Source: Ariolimax columbianus
Lineage: Eukaryota; Mollusca; Gastropoda; Stylommatophora; Arionidae
Assembly (NCBI GenBank): GCA_036924085.1
Contig: JAVGWX010000003.1
Span: 121,210,264-121,274,263, forward strand
Length of the DNA stretch: 64,000 nucleotides
Direction: 5' to 3'
Part shown: positions 55,801 to 57,429 of the stretch, piece after piece
Layout: every line of letters begins with the position of its first letter
How positions within the stretch are numbered: the stretch's first letter is position 1
The notes under the pieces: generated by a model
Told to the model about the DNA's origin: nothing
Seen by the model: only the letters and a program-made list of their open reading frames with translations
Databases searched by the model: none
Position numbers and translations under genes: made by a program

Positions 55801-57425
55801 CAAGGGGCAGTGAAAGAGACTGAGCACATATAGGAGCACCAAGGGGCAGTGAAAGAGACTAGGCACATATAGGAGCACCAAGGCACCAAAGGGCAATGAC
55901 AGATATGAACACATGGGGGACACCAAGGGGCAGTAAAAGAGACTGAGCACATATGGGGCACCAAGGGGCAATGAAAGAGATGAACAAATTGGGGGGCACC
56001 AAGAGGCAATGAAAGAGACAACCGTTGAATGATGAGACTATCACAATGCCTTGTTTTAACTAGACATCCGGATTCCCGTAGTCTGTATCAGTTCTGAGAG
56101 GAATGTCATCTAACATAGATGATGCCAGGGAATTGCCACCACGTAGAAATGGTTAAAATGTGGAATGAGAAAACTGGATGGAAGATTGTAAAAAGACAGA
56201 AAAACAGAGAGCAAAAAGTTAAGTGTTAGTAGTTGTAGTAGTTGGACTTACAATGTAAAACCAGACATGATGTTATTCACAATGTTGAAATCCTAGACAC
56301 ACGTCTATACATTCACTTACATGAGAAAACAAAGCAAGAATTGAATACAAACATATTAACAAGCTAATGCTTGGACAGAGGTTTCATAATTTGAACTGTA
56401 AACAGTAATTGTCACAATTTCAAACATTAATAAATACGTCAGTAATTCCAATGTATGTTTTACTTACTAGATTCACCAGTGGAATAAAACAACGAAGGCT
56501 TAGTGGAACTGAGTTCCCTGCCGAGGATATTGACAAATTTGTTGGAGAGAGTACAAGAGGTGTGGCTCCCTCAGCGTCTGCATCGGATTCAGGTGTACGG
56601 TTTGTTATAGGAAACACAAATTTGAATAATAACCGGGGAGGCAACATTAACCTTATAGAAGAGGAGGTAATAGATGTGCAAGCTATAGATCAAGATGAAC
56701 TCAAGTCTCAGAAGCAGAAGATCAGAAATTTTGCATCGCAGGCGGTTCGATTTGTGGAGCCAGTTGTTCACTCTGCAGGAAACAGTGAAACCTCATTTTG
56801 TTCACCCATACAGCCCCCAATTGATGTGACAGCAAAATTGGACTCGGACACCTATACGGTAGCTCAGTTGCCTGAATACTCGGTGTCTAACGGAGAATCC
56901 GGAGATTTTGGACTTATAGCAGAAGAACTTGAGACTAGTCTACCTTTTGACTCTTCTGTGTCTTCTATGGATACAATACCTTCTAACATAGCAACAGGTA
57001 ACAGGTTGGCCAGAATGAGAGCAAGCCTTGCAAGTCAGCCACTGAGTATAAACACTACTTTAGCAGCCACAACCTTCACCTCCAGCTCTATGCCACAATC
57101 CTCAGCTTGTTTCACCACCCAAAACTCAGATGCCATTCCTCTATCAGCAGCTCGTGATTTGTCTTCCATGTTCAATCCTTTACTTGGGGAGTACACCAGC
57201 ATCACTGACAATATTGACACATCTTGTATTGAAGACATGTCCCCACCACACTCTCCTGCTCCAGCTTCTGCCATCATATTCTCTGAGGGCTATCTTGAGA
57301 TAGATGCCAAAATCAAGGAGAGACCAGCAGCAAACAGCAAGCAGATGGAACTCAAACAAGCAGAAGAGATGGAACACCAAAGGATGGAAACCCTTATACG
57401 CCATCGCCTCAGACAGATCTCACAG
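1690..57425 (+). CDS. TRPM: TRPM-family cation channel gene, internal 15 exons (both ends outside window)
   Basis: Seen: exons 1690-1821, 21139-21309, 22844-22941, 24755-24983, 27991-28152, 29896-30126, 31388-31516, 36104-36352, 38321-38498, 41486-41621, 45525-45715, 47962-48094, 49942-50128, 54213-54382 and 56471-57425 all have AG/GT borders and join in phase to 1117 codons. Family knowledge: TRPM proteins are tetrameric, six-helix plasma- or organelle-membrane channels for Ca2+, Mg2+ and other cations. Order in the joined protein: pre-membrane TRPM homology (1-264), linker (265-320), S1-S4 (about 335-455), S5, pore and S6 (about 470-571), TRP helix (about 585-605), coiled coil (about 680-735), polar tail (740-1117). 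The pore reads [15 protein letters not shown], close to the TRPM1/3/6/7 group. Start and stop lie outside. Whether a C-terminal kinase or NUDT9-like domain follows cannot be seen. The family assignment is strong; the subfamily is tentative. Confidence 0.95.
1824..1898. repeat. 25-bp x3 repeat at exon 1 donor
   Basis: Three 25-bp units (atgtccctcaactgtcaaat plus cattt or a variant) start inside the splice donor GTATGT of exon 1. The second and third copies read TTATGT, so only the first retains GT at the donor position. Confidence 0.9.
1929..3690 (+). mobile_element. decayed mariner-like DNA transposon
   Basis: Near-identical inverted ends: ttcaaaaagttccagaac at the left and, reverse-complemented, tttaaaaagttccagagc at the right. 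Broken transposase pieces are readable in order: [12 protein letters not shown] (2326-2361), YSPDLSP (2440-2460) and, after a tandem array, [11 protein letters not shown] and [14 protein letters not shown] (3450-3590). These are the linker, the SPDLAP motif and the C-terminus of mariner transposases. The catalytic core between linker and SPDLAP is deleted and stops are present, so it is dead. Confidence 0.85.
2440..3425. repeat. minisatellite expanded from the mariner SPDLAP codons
   Basis: About 1 kb of mixed 22- and 28-bp units (tactcacctgacctggcccc and variants). Part is organised as a 102-bp higher-order unit (repeat phase at 2641, 2743, 2845). The unit translates as YSPDLAPA, and transposase homology stops and resumes at the same SPDL codons on either side. 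Confidence 0.9.
3700..4145. other. intron 1 sequence, nothing recognised
   Basis: AT-rich non-coding sequence with TG/GTT-rich stretches. No exon, repeat family or RNA gene recognised. Confidence 0.6.
4150..4575 (+). repeat. family E dispersed repeat, copy 1
   Basis: Shares gtccacaatgagtaag, cacatcccgagc and 'gaaggtgga' with copies at 19978, 29290, 35640 and 45893. It ends in repeated segments of the type 'gcctgaccctgacacgacat'. No coding potential recognised. Class unknown. Confidence 0.75.
4580..6760. other. AT-rich intron with faint degenerate repeats
   Basis: Diverged repeats of ~75-80 bp (around 'ccaactgtatgtcaat') recur at 4960-5050 and 6090-6350. Two related segments of ~200 bp start near 4580 and 4790. 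Open frames here are short and random in composition. No gene recognised. Confidence 0.5.
6763..7000 (+). repeat. S1 SINE copy (+), left arm of inverted pair
   Basis: Head gctagtggttaagtgacacg, B box gggttcaatcccc, body shared with other S1 copies, and a tail ending in (ca)n and (caaa)n at 6999-7028. The head resembles an elongator Met tRNA; a sister copy at 43633 reads CTCATAA in the anticodon-loop position. Confidence 0.9.
7100..7322 (-). repeat. S1 SINE copy (-), right arm of inverted pair
   Basis: Reverse-complement S1 copy whose tRNA-like head ends at about 7320 (aaccaccaggccacgccgtc read on plus). It faces the copy at 6763 tail to tail, with ~100 bp between them. Confidence 0.9.
7345..9980. 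other. intron 1 sequence, AT-rich, little recognised
   Basis: 7345-7420 is a fragment of a dispersed repeat also seen at 44815, 62990 and 30725 (ctggcaacctcatcgtgtga). A short (AT)n run lies at 8440-8466 and a T run at 8711-8724. 9490-9560 resembles part of 37430-37500. No exon recognised. Confidence 0.5.
9984..11216 (+). pseudogene. LINE-T (CR1-like) reverse transcriptase fragment
   Basis: Broken ORF2 in several frames. 9984-10235 has [16 protein letters not shown] and [17 protein letters not shown] (RT blocks leading into the finger-palm region). About 10360-10440 has FIYINDLD and KFTDDTKL, the relic of the FADD catalytic block, where Ala is replaced by Thr. The thumb and C-terminal part follow to 11040. 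The 3' end contains 'aactggttgtaaac' and 'agtataaagaagttaag', the tail shared by all LINE-T copies. Many stops and frameshifts; the 5' half is missing. Confidence 0.9.
11405..11612 (-). repeat. tRNA-like dispersed repeat fragment (-)
   Basis: On the minus strand ggtcgcgggttcgaatcac is a good Pol III B box. The adjacent part (aactgccaaggcattttt) is shared with 47640-47660, so this is a multi-copy element, not a single tRNA. Confidence 0.5.
11620..13900. other. intron 1 sequence, AT-rich
   Basis: No exon recognised. 12895-13095 is a copy of a dispersed repeat also at 44745-44965 and 62915-63115 (ggaaagaatag, then 'gaaaccacc.ctgca'). Confidence 0.5.
13922..14035. repeat. 29-bp tandem repeat, ~3.5 copies
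   Basis: Units of the form tactacaaatatataattat plus aactattta, slightly varied. Confidence 0.85.
14155..14512. repeat. CTA/CTG-type trinucleotide microsatellite
   Basis: Imperfect (ctactg)n and (ctacta)n interrupted by ccctgctacaact segments. Leu- and Tyr-rich open frames here follow from the trinucleotide period. Confidence 0.9.
14869..15036. repeat. 52-bp tandem repeat, 3.2 copies
   Basis: Units start at 14869, 14921 and 14973 with attataatgtag; a fourth is truncated at 15036. Confidence 0.92.
15145..15345. repeat. CTA/CTT-type trinucleotide microsatellite
   Basis: Second imperfect trinucleotide run (ctactactactt and similar), about 640 bp after the first. Confidence 0.8.
16165..16241 (+). 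pseudogene. tRNA-like pseudogene with T-run terminator
   Basis: tagctcagttggtag is a canonical D-arm/A box and ggttcgagtcc a canonical B box. A five-pair T stem (GTTGG/CCAGC) forms, and a run of ten T follows at 16232. The 5' and 3' acceptor strands do not pair and the D and anticodon stems are broken, so it is a decayed tRNA or tRNA-derived element, not a working gene. Confidence 0.6.
16440..16805. repeat. dispersed-repeat fragment
   Basis: Contains gaaccacctctgcaagtaca and gcatgtcataagagatcact, phrases recurring in repeats at 38790, 42745, 43235, 58400 and 63040. No coherent protein. Confidence 0.5.
16900..16972 (-). repeat. LINE-T 3' tail (-)
   Basis: ttaacttaacttagcgtcc followed by the shared tail segment ending ctgtatacaaccagt; a strongly 5'-truncated copy. 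Confidence 0.85.
17000..18090. other. intron 1 sequence with a CT microsatellite
   Basis: A (CT)n run lies at 17796-17837. The rest shows no exon or named repeat. Confidence 0.55.
18096..18380 (+). repeat. family A dispersed repeat (+)
   Basis: Shares 'tacagcgaggctgcgatat', 'cttagccagactaca' and 'gctcattcacta' with copies at 28213 and 60337. Ends just before a 22-bp satellite. Confidence 0.85.
18398..19176. repeat. 22-bp satellite, about 35 copies
   Basis: Unit aatgcattcgcatactctag plus tc, with alternating variants (cattca/cattcg, tcaa/tcca) that suggest higher-order duplication. Confidence 0.95.
19597..19855 (+). repeat. S2 SINE copy (+)
   Basis: Head gtggcctagaggttgtgat (A-box-like), accaggttcaattcac (B-box-like), body with gggtacccaacaaagtcag and end 'ggtgtaatgaagt'. 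Confidence 0.8.
19978..20275 (+). repeat. family E, copy 2 (+)
   Basis: gaatgcccacaatgtgtaag, cacatcccgagcgtgctgat and the terminal gcctgaccctgg segment match other family E copies. A part of the 5' region is missing. Confidence 0.85.
20290..21130. other. end of intron 1, nothing firm
   Basis: 20290-20610 is GC-richer and free of recognisable coding sequence, possibly another dispersed repeat. The rest is AT-rich up to the exon 2 acceptor. Confidence 0.45.
21139..21309 (+). CDS. TRPM: TRPM exon 2 ([18 protein letters not shown] block)
   Basis: 57 codons, phase 0/0. It contains a variable linker and then [20 protein letters not shown] and [13 protein letters not shown], a nearly invariant TRPM signature ([20 protein letters not shown]). 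The acceptor tttcaacag precedes 21139. The canonical donor at 21310 is GTACAA, weak outside the GT, and it is repeated 42 and 84 bp downstream. The reading frame stays open to 21468, so use of a later donor would only lengthen the exon. The first donor is preferred because it joins LAK directly to ALLAGKLY, as in relatives. Confidence 0.93.
21310..21435. repeat. 42-bp x3 tandem duplication of exon 2 donor
   Basis: Units 21310-21351, 21352-21393 and 21394-21435 each begin gt(a/g)caatcattcttaaatg and end gaaacaaag or similar. Each unit is preceded by AAAG, so the AAAG|GTACAA donor is duplicated. The frame is open throughout. Confidence 0.93.
21440..21690 (+). repeat. S2 SINE copy (+)
   Basis: B-box segment ccaggttcgaatcac at about 21498 is the best preserved of the S2 copies. 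The end 'gtgtaatgaagtg' is shared. Confidence 0.85.
21955..22590. repeat. ~39-bp tandem array, about 16 copies
   Basis: Units of gaaatagttttgattgattg, then atgcccaatatatagatct, with length variation (a repeated 'attg' and 'gat'). Confidence 0.92.
22712..22843. repeat. 33-bp x4 tandem duplication of exon 3 acceptor
   Basis: AG dinucleotides fall at 22744, 22777, 22810 and 22843, each except the first preceded by ttgttttg(c/t). The first unit is diverged. Using any upstream acceptor in the normal frame meets TGA within five codons. Confidence 0.92.
22844..22941 (+). CDS. TRPM: TRPM exon 3 ([15 protein letters not shown] block)
   Basis: 98 nt, enters in phase 0 and leaves after two bases of an Asp codon completed in exon 4. 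It encodes [15 protein letters not shown] followed by an acidic stretch ending RTYS, matching the TRPM block that follows WQHGEEA. The acceptor ttgttttgcag is the last of four 33-bp copies of the same acceptor segment (22712-22843). The donor GTAAGT at 22942 is strong. Confidence 0.92.
23040..23954 (+). pseudogene. LINE-N fragment with RNase H domain (+)
   Basis: Decayed ORF2 C-terminal half. [10 protein letters not shown] (about 23592) is the first RNase H block, [11 protein letters not shown] (about 23710) the second, and a relic of the 'HC/HCG..GNEKA' block ([10 protein letters not shown] in a shifted frame, near 23910) the last. Several stops and frame changes. It ends where the inverted exon 5 copy begins. 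Confidence 0.8.
23955..24040 (-). pseudogene. inverted partial copy of TRPM exon 5
   Basis: The reverse complement aligns to 28054-28140 with about nine substitutions and one deleted base over 87 positions. It reads [12 protein letters not shown] before the frameshift (exon 5: [12 protein letters not shown]). No splice sites are carried over. Confidence 0.88.
24041..24460 (-). pseudogene. LINE 3' end (-) with (ATT)n tail
   Basis: Read on minus: [19 protein letters not shown], then after frame changes a tryptophan-rich end. This is the C-terminal region of a LINE ORF2 (the RILGIRW block). The 3' side ends in an ATT run directly against the exon 5 copy. Confidence 0.7.
24462..24612. repeat. 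19-bp tandem repeat, about 7-8 copies
   Basis: Unit atattacaattaacttaaa with c/t variants. Confidence 0.92.
24755..24983 (+). CDS. TRPM: TRPM exon 4 ([19 protein letters not shown] block)
   Basis: 229 nt; the first base completes Asp, then 76 codons to phase 0. It encodes [46 protein letters not shown] and [10 protein letters not shown]. These are the TRPM residues just before the membrane domain (relatives: [29 protein letters not shown]). Acceptor ctgcttcag, donor GTAAGC. Confidence 0.95.
25413..27865 (-). mobile_element. hAT-type DNA transposon with decayed transposase
   Basis: The ends cagtagttctgaacc and (reverse-complemented) cagcagttcttcatc are hAT-type inverted repeats. Flanks ttctagac and atctagtc look like an aged 8-bp target duplication (6 of 8 match). 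On minus, 27666-26270 carries broken transposase: [67 protein letters not shown]. These match the ZBED5/SCAND3-like hAT lineage. WIPDPFH and a relic of the dimerisation region lie at 26280-25900. Confidence 0.88.
27991..28152 (+). CDS. TRPM: TRPM exon 5 (VILGILFPP and acidic linker)
   Basis: 54 codons, phase 0/0. It starts [21 protein letters not shown], matching VILGILLPPSILSLEFKNK in TRPM3-like proteins. The linker that follows is acidic. Acceptor ttctttttag, donor GTAGGT. An 86-bp inverted and diverged copy of positions 28054-28140 lies in intron 3 at 23955-24040. Confidence 0.94.
28213..28480 (+). repeat. family A dispersed repeat (+)
   Basis: Matches 60337-60640 through cctgaaaaggacaatgcgtc, cttagccagactacac and ttcattcactgtgctgca. 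Confidence 0.85.
28490..29285. other. intron 5 sequence, nothing recognised
   Basis: AT-rich. No exon, no repeat family seen. Confidence 0.55.
29290..29640 (+). repeat. family E, copy 3 (+)
   Basis: aatgcccacaataagcaggg, cacatcccgagcgtgctgat, and an end with two 'gacta.catgtctgatcagta'-type subrepeats. Confidence 0.88.
29896..30126 (+). CDS. TRPM: TRPM exon 6 (Gly-rich linker and pre-S1/S1 start)
   Basis: 77 codons, phase 0/0. The first half is a hydrophilic linker with six consecutive Gly codons. The second half has a basic [12 protein letters not shown] segment and then [16 protein letters not shown], the pre-S1 signature (relatives: IYEFYNAPIVKFW). S1 begins at the exon end. Acceptor tattttccag, donor GTAAGA. 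Confidence 0.95.
30288..30450 (+). repeat. family A, 5' portion (+)
   Basis: Starts with a (ttc)n run, then ctcaatctcccgctaccaaa and caagtagcaggatgtagtcc, nearly identical to 53790-53940. Confidence 0.85.
30886..31225 (-). repeat. LINE-T 3' end (-)
   Basis: Begins with ttaacttaacgtctttatac (tail), then the untranslated end and the last ORF2 codons in reverse. Confidence 0.85.
31388..31516 (+). CDS. TRPM: TRPM exon 7 (S1 and S2)
   Basis: 43 codons, phase 0/0. [15 protein letters not shown] is the core of S1. A short extracellular loop with TPTWAEIYI leads into S2, which ends MGLEKIRQ (relatives: LGIEKMRE). Acceptor tttgccag, donor GTAATC. The exon sits between a LINE-T tail upstream and an S1 SINE downstream. 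Confidence 0.95.
31775..32012 (-). repeat. S1 SINE copy (-)
   Basis: cctgcattttctaagggttt and a reverse tRNA-like head ending near 32010, with a short duplication of gtagcccac. Confidence 0.85.
32270..33115 (-). pseudogene. LINE-N RNase H fragment (-)
   Basis: On minus, 32990-32780 reads [20 protein letters not shown], then [10 protein letters not shown], the second and third RNase H blocks. Downstream frames are broken. The insert ends abruptly at a LINE-T tail. Confidence 0.8.
33121..33918 (-). pseudogene. LINE-T 3' half (-)
   Basis: Tail (cttaa)n at 33121-33145. On minus, 33895-33620 reads [28 protein letters not shown] and [10 protein letters not shown]; 33610-33353 reads [32 protein letters not shown] and IQVYKMIRG. 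This is the CR1-like post-RT region. A G run at 33367-33379 breaks the end. It is the least decayed LINE-T copy in the window. Confidence 0.92.
33919..34318 (-). pseudogene. LINE RT fragment (-), other lineage
   Basis: On minus: [40 protein letters not shown], then [18 protein letters not shown]. This is the post-catalytic RT region of an RTE-like LINE, related to LINE-R. Confidence 0.85.
34494..34755. repeat. 24-bp-type tandem array, ~11 variable copies
   Basis: Units around aactgtagcttaaatagtta, with length variants in the A/T run. Confidence 0.9.
34760..35630. other. intron 7 sequence, nothing firm
   Basis: No exon seen. 35486-35515 resembles the start of family E (ttgttgaatgcgcaaaaata), possibly a nested fragment. 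Confidence 0.5.
35640..36028 (+). repeat. family E, copy 4 (+), adjacent to exon 8
   Basis: gaatgcccacaatgaataag to tgcctgaccagacgttagtc. Its 3' subrepeats (catgtctgatcagtatgttt type) occur three times. It ends ~75 bp before the exon 8 acceptor. Confidence 0.88.
36104..36352 (+). CDS. TRPM: TRPM exon 8 (S3, S4 and S4-S5 linker)
   Basis: 83 codons, phase 0/0. It encodes the S2-S3 loop, [20 protein letters not shown] (S3; relatives WN..D..AI..F..G..LR), then [20 protein letters not shown] (S4; relatives [20 protein letters not shown]) and the start of the S4-S5 linker. As is usual for TRPM, S4 carries few positive charges. Acceptor tatctgcag, donor GTAAGG. Confidence 0.96.
36370..36940. other. 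intron 8 5' part, nothing recognised
   Basis: AT-rich sequence without repeats I recognise. Confidence 0.55.
36945..37320 (+). pseudogene. LINE-R fragment (+)
   Basis: 36948-37172 reads [20 protein letters not shown], then LLYGSITWG and KIQTIINGY. 37250-37315 continues [14 protein letters not shown] in broken frame. This is the C-terminal RT region. Confidence 0.85.
37410..37690. repeat. dispersed-repeat insert splitting LINE-R
   Basis: Shares gcgcctgtcatcgacctcac-type phrases with 9510-9560 and cttgtgggattcaaaac with 47755-47775. 37650-37690 is a short LINE-T tail fragment. The two LINE-R halves lie on either side. Confidence 0.5.
38000..38170 (+). pseudogene. LINE-R 3' end (+)
   Basis: [22 protein letters not shown] basic end, then [15 protein letters not shown] in frame, the same ending as at 44690-44720 ([14 protein letters not shown]). 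Confidence 0.75.
38321..38498 (+). CDS. TRPM: TRPM exon 9 (S5 and pore helix/selectivity filter)
   Basis: 178 nt, phase 0, ending one base into a Pro codon. [20 protein letters not shown] is S5. [15 protein letters not shown] is the pore helix and filter. The Gly-Glu pair followed by hydrophobic and acidic residues matches the TRPM1/3/6/7 pattern GE(V/L)(F/Y)A..ID, in which the filter Glu supports divalent permeation in studied relatives. Acceptor actttag, donor GTAAGT. Confidence 0.96.
38610..38790. repeat. ~75-bp tandem repeat, ~2.4 copies
   Basis: aaggtttgtcccatagtagt, then 'gttagagacttca', repeated with divergence, about 110 bp after the exon 9 donor. Confidence 0.8.
38790..38940. repeat. 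dispersed-repeat fragment (also 42745, 58400)
   Basis: Common phrases 'cctcttacatcatgcctag', 'ttacagtgctactattcttt'. Probably the untranslated end of a LINE. Confidence 0.55.
38982..39434. repeat. 41-bp tandem array, 11 copies
   Basis: Unit ttatgtccacacgagaagtc followed by ttaattctctggataaaggaa. Very homogeneous, so recently expanded or homogenised. Confidence 0.95.
39455..40250 (-). pseudogene. LINE-N RNase H fragment (-)
   Basis: On minus, about 39930-39600: [27 protein letters not shown], then a relic of the WI..HCG block ([16 protein letters not shown]). Frames broken. Confidence 0.75.
40260..41480. other. intron 9 3' part, nothing recognised
   Basis: Less AT-rich than average, with short open frames of unremarkable composition. 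No exon or family identified. Confidence 0.5.
41486..41621 (+). CDS. TRPM: TRPM exon 10 (outer pore loop and S6)
   Basis: 136 nt; completes Pro and ends two bases into Asn. The outer pore loop has two Cys (PCDQES and NCSVY), the spacing expected for the paired Cys of the TRPM1/3 turret. S6 follows as [20 protein letters not shown]. The Arg just before FN replaces the hydrophobic residue (Val, Phe or Met) usual in vertebrate relatives. Acceptor atttccag, donor GTAAGT. Confidence 0.95.
41970..42575. repeat. 63-bp tandem array, about 9.5 copies
   Basis: Unit of 63 bp, e.g. tgttcaatcagcaggctaca followed by a gataacacatgttcactcac segment. Because the period is divisible by three and lacks stops, several long artefactual frames run through it on both strands. 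Confidence 0.95.
42745..43330. repeat. dispersed-repeat fragments
   Basis: 42745-42960 and 43235-43320 share phrases with 38790 and 58400 (cctcttactacataactag; atctcttatgacatgcaagg). Confidence 0.45.
43633..43870 (+). repeat. S1 SINE copy (+), best preserved head
   Basis: gtggcctagtggttaagtgg (A box), ggctcataaccggaaggtgc (Met-tRNA-like anticodon arm with CAT) and gggttcaatcccc (B box). The body is standard, with an A-rich end. Confidence 0.92.
44085..44728 (+). pseudogene. LINE-R C-terminal fragment (+)
   Basis: [20 protein letters not shown], then [10 protein letters not shown], then (44525 on) [36 protein letters not shown] and a stop after GADRF. Between them a 33-bp segment is present three times (from about 44336 to 44434). 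Confidence 0.9.
44745..44965. repeat. dispersed repeat shared with 12895 and 62915
   Basis: ccccttactgggaaagaaa, then 'gttgtgcatgg', then 'tctatgggagatcagctgg'. Confidence 0.6.
45003..45335 (+). repeat. family A, most complete copy (+)
   Basis: Starts at (ttc)n and ends ctcagcatcttgatccc. It contains the segment (45160-45207) corresponding to the 49-bp unit at 1-539. Confidence 0.9.
45525..45715 (+). CDS. TRPM: TRPM exon 11 (TRP helix, proline turn)
   Basis: 191 nt; the first base completes Asn and the exon ends one base into Lys. It encodes [20 protein letters not shown]: the TRP helix with the W.FQRY box. It continues [20 protein letters not shown], the PPP turn and membrane-returning helix of TRPM channels, and then a basic cluster (KRRCRGKR). 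Acceptor gtcttctgcag, donor GTAAGC. Confidence 0.95.
45893..45975 (+). repeat. family E, 3' piece (+)
   Basis: Short fragment: gtgaatgccctcaatgtatg fused to ctgaccctgactaacatgtc, so internally deleted. Confidence 0.75.
46080..46450 (+). pseudogene. LINE ORF2 C-terminus with C2H2-like finger (+)
   Basis: [31 protein letters not shown], and then [20 protein letters not shown], a Cys2-His2-like end typical of some invertebrate LINEs. One stop interrupts it. Confidence 0.8.
46765..47035. repeat. ~45-bp tandem array, about 6 copies
   Basis: Units containing aaatcagtcattcatgaagg then atataatgatgaatatata. Confidence 0.92.
47040..47955. other. intron 11 3' part
   Basis: 47620-47830 shares phrases with 11440-11470 and 37580-37640 (aactgccaagg; cttgtggaattcaaaac), marking a dispersed element. 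No exon apart from exon 12. Confidence 0.5.
47962..48094 (+). CDS. TRPM: TRPM exon 12 ([16 protein letters not shown] block)
   Basis: 133 nt; completes Lys and ends two bases into Arg. It encodes [20 protein letters not shown], then a REKD motif and ERIKVISER. This is the TRPM segment linking the TRP helix to the coiled coil (relatives: VHDFEEQCIEEYFREKD). Acceptor tttgtgacag, donor GTAAGC. Confidence 0.95.
48250..49065 (+). pseudogene. LINE-N RNase H and 3' end (+)
   Basis: 48258-48596: [16 protein letters not shown], then [13 protein letters not shown], then [20 protein letters not shown]. After a stop: the [15 protein letters not shown] relic of the last RNase H block. 48870-49060: [12 protein letters not shown] and related C-terminal motif. 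Interrupted by stops. Confidence 0.88.
49066..49345. repeat. ~87-bp tandem repeat, 3 copies
   Basis: Each copy contains aggcttttggcgtgtgtgaa and ttctagcctagagtggttg. It is the LINE-N terminal segment triplicated. Confidence 0.88.
49430..49770 (-). pseudogene. LINE 3' end (-)
   Basis: On minus: [10 protein letters not shown] and [11 protein letters not shown] in adjacent frames, the RGRP..RW.D..K end of an RT ORF2, followed by a (tct)n-derived tail at 49438-49455. Confidence 0.65.
49942..50128 (+). CDS. TRPM: TRPM exon 13 (C-terminal coiled coil)
   Basis: 187 nt; completes Arg and ends in phase 0. [20 protein letters not shown] starts a heptad-like helix corresponding to the tetramer-assembly coiled coil of TRPM channels (relatives: [15 protein letters not shown]). 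It ends in an acidic Asp/Glu/Ser stretch. The donor GTAAGATTGC is embedded in the first unit of a ~1-kb minisatellite. Confidence 0.94.
50123..51178. repeat. ~35-bp minisatellite starting in the exon 13 donor, ~29 copies
   Basis: Unit atgtactaagattgcttccc then aatcacaatcatcat, with (cat)n length variation. The donor itself, gaggtaagattgcaccacaa, is homologous to the unit. Confidence 0.93.
51184..51372 (+). repeat. LINE-T 3' tail (+)
   Basis: agtggtgaatgcttggaata, then aactggttgtatacagactg and agtataaagataagttaag. Confidence 0.88.
51380..52300. other. intron 13 middle, nothing recognised
   Basis: AT-rich. No exon or named repeat. Confidence 0.5.
52301..52590 (-). repeat. LINE-T 3' end (-)
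   Basis: cttaacttaacttctttatt, agactctgcagagtctgtat and the reversed ORF2 end. Confidence 0.85.
52681..52920 (+). pseudogene. LINE ORF2 C-terminus with zinc-finger-like end (+)
   Basis: [17 protein letters not shown], then [17 protein letters not shown], the C..C...IGL.SH end of invertebrate LINEs, with the final His lost. Confidence 0.75.
53120..53370 (+). pseudogene. LINE 3' end (+)
   Basis: [18 protein letters not shown], then [19 protein letters not shown] and [13 protein letters not shown], the GHV.RM...RG RP..RW.DDI ending of an RT ORF2, with an in-frame stop. Confidence 0.8.
53440..53700. other. pyrimidine-rich CT/CCA stretch
   Basis: Low-complexity ccatctaatccacctatctc-type sequence with one ~60-bp duplication (53455-53515 versus 53515-53570). 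Confidence 0.6.
53786..53955 (+). repeat. family A, 5' portion (+)
   Basis: (ttc)n, caagtagcaggatgtattcc, to ccgacacatccaccttcagc. Confidence 0.85.
54213..54382 (+). CDS. TRPM: TRPM exon 14 (serine-rich tail)
   Basis: 170 nt, phase 0, ending two bases into Arg. It encodes [18 protein letters not shown] and a short Lys-rich segment. A competing AG five bases downstream (54217) would break the frame inherited from exon 13, so 54213 is chosen. Donor GTAAGT. Conservation is low, as expected for the cytosolic tail. Assignment rests on phase, open frame and position. Confidence 0.85.
54595..54850 (+). repeat. S2 SINE copy (+) that seeds a minisatellite
   Basis: Head gtggtctaggggtagtgag, B-box relative tgttcaaatcac, body gggtacctaacacagtcagg. 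Its 3' end (aagacattgagtacatatgg, then caccaaggggcaatgaa) is the first unit of the array that follows. Confidence 0.88.
54823..56025. repeat. 37-42-bp minisatellite from the S2 3' end, ~30 copies
   Basis: Units gaaagagattgagcacata, variable (g)-rich spacer, caccaaggggcaat. Long open frames on both strands (up to ~400 codons) are periodic translations such as [12 protein letters not shown], not genes. Confidence 0.95.
56471..57425 (+). CDS. TRPM: TRPM exon 15 (long Ser/Thr-rich cytosolic tail)
   Basis: 955 nt, the longest exon. Its first base completes Arg from exon 14 and the frame is then open for 318 codons to CAG before GTACTA at 57426. The composition is rich in Ser, Thr, Ala, Pro and Asn, with low hydrophobicity typical of a disordered tail. 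The last ~45 residues are charged and helix-prone ([19 protein letters not shown]). I recognise no named domain in it. If the donor is not used, the frame stops at 57520, giving a short alternative C-terminus. Whether further exons follow is not visible. Confidence 0.85.
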
Positions 57426-57429
57426 GTAC

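Noticed and set aside
54656..56021. Minus-strand frames of 350-401 codons (repeats such as [12 protein letters not shown])
   Set aside because: They lie wholly in the S2-derived minisatellite, in overlapping frames with the same periodic composition. Not a gene.
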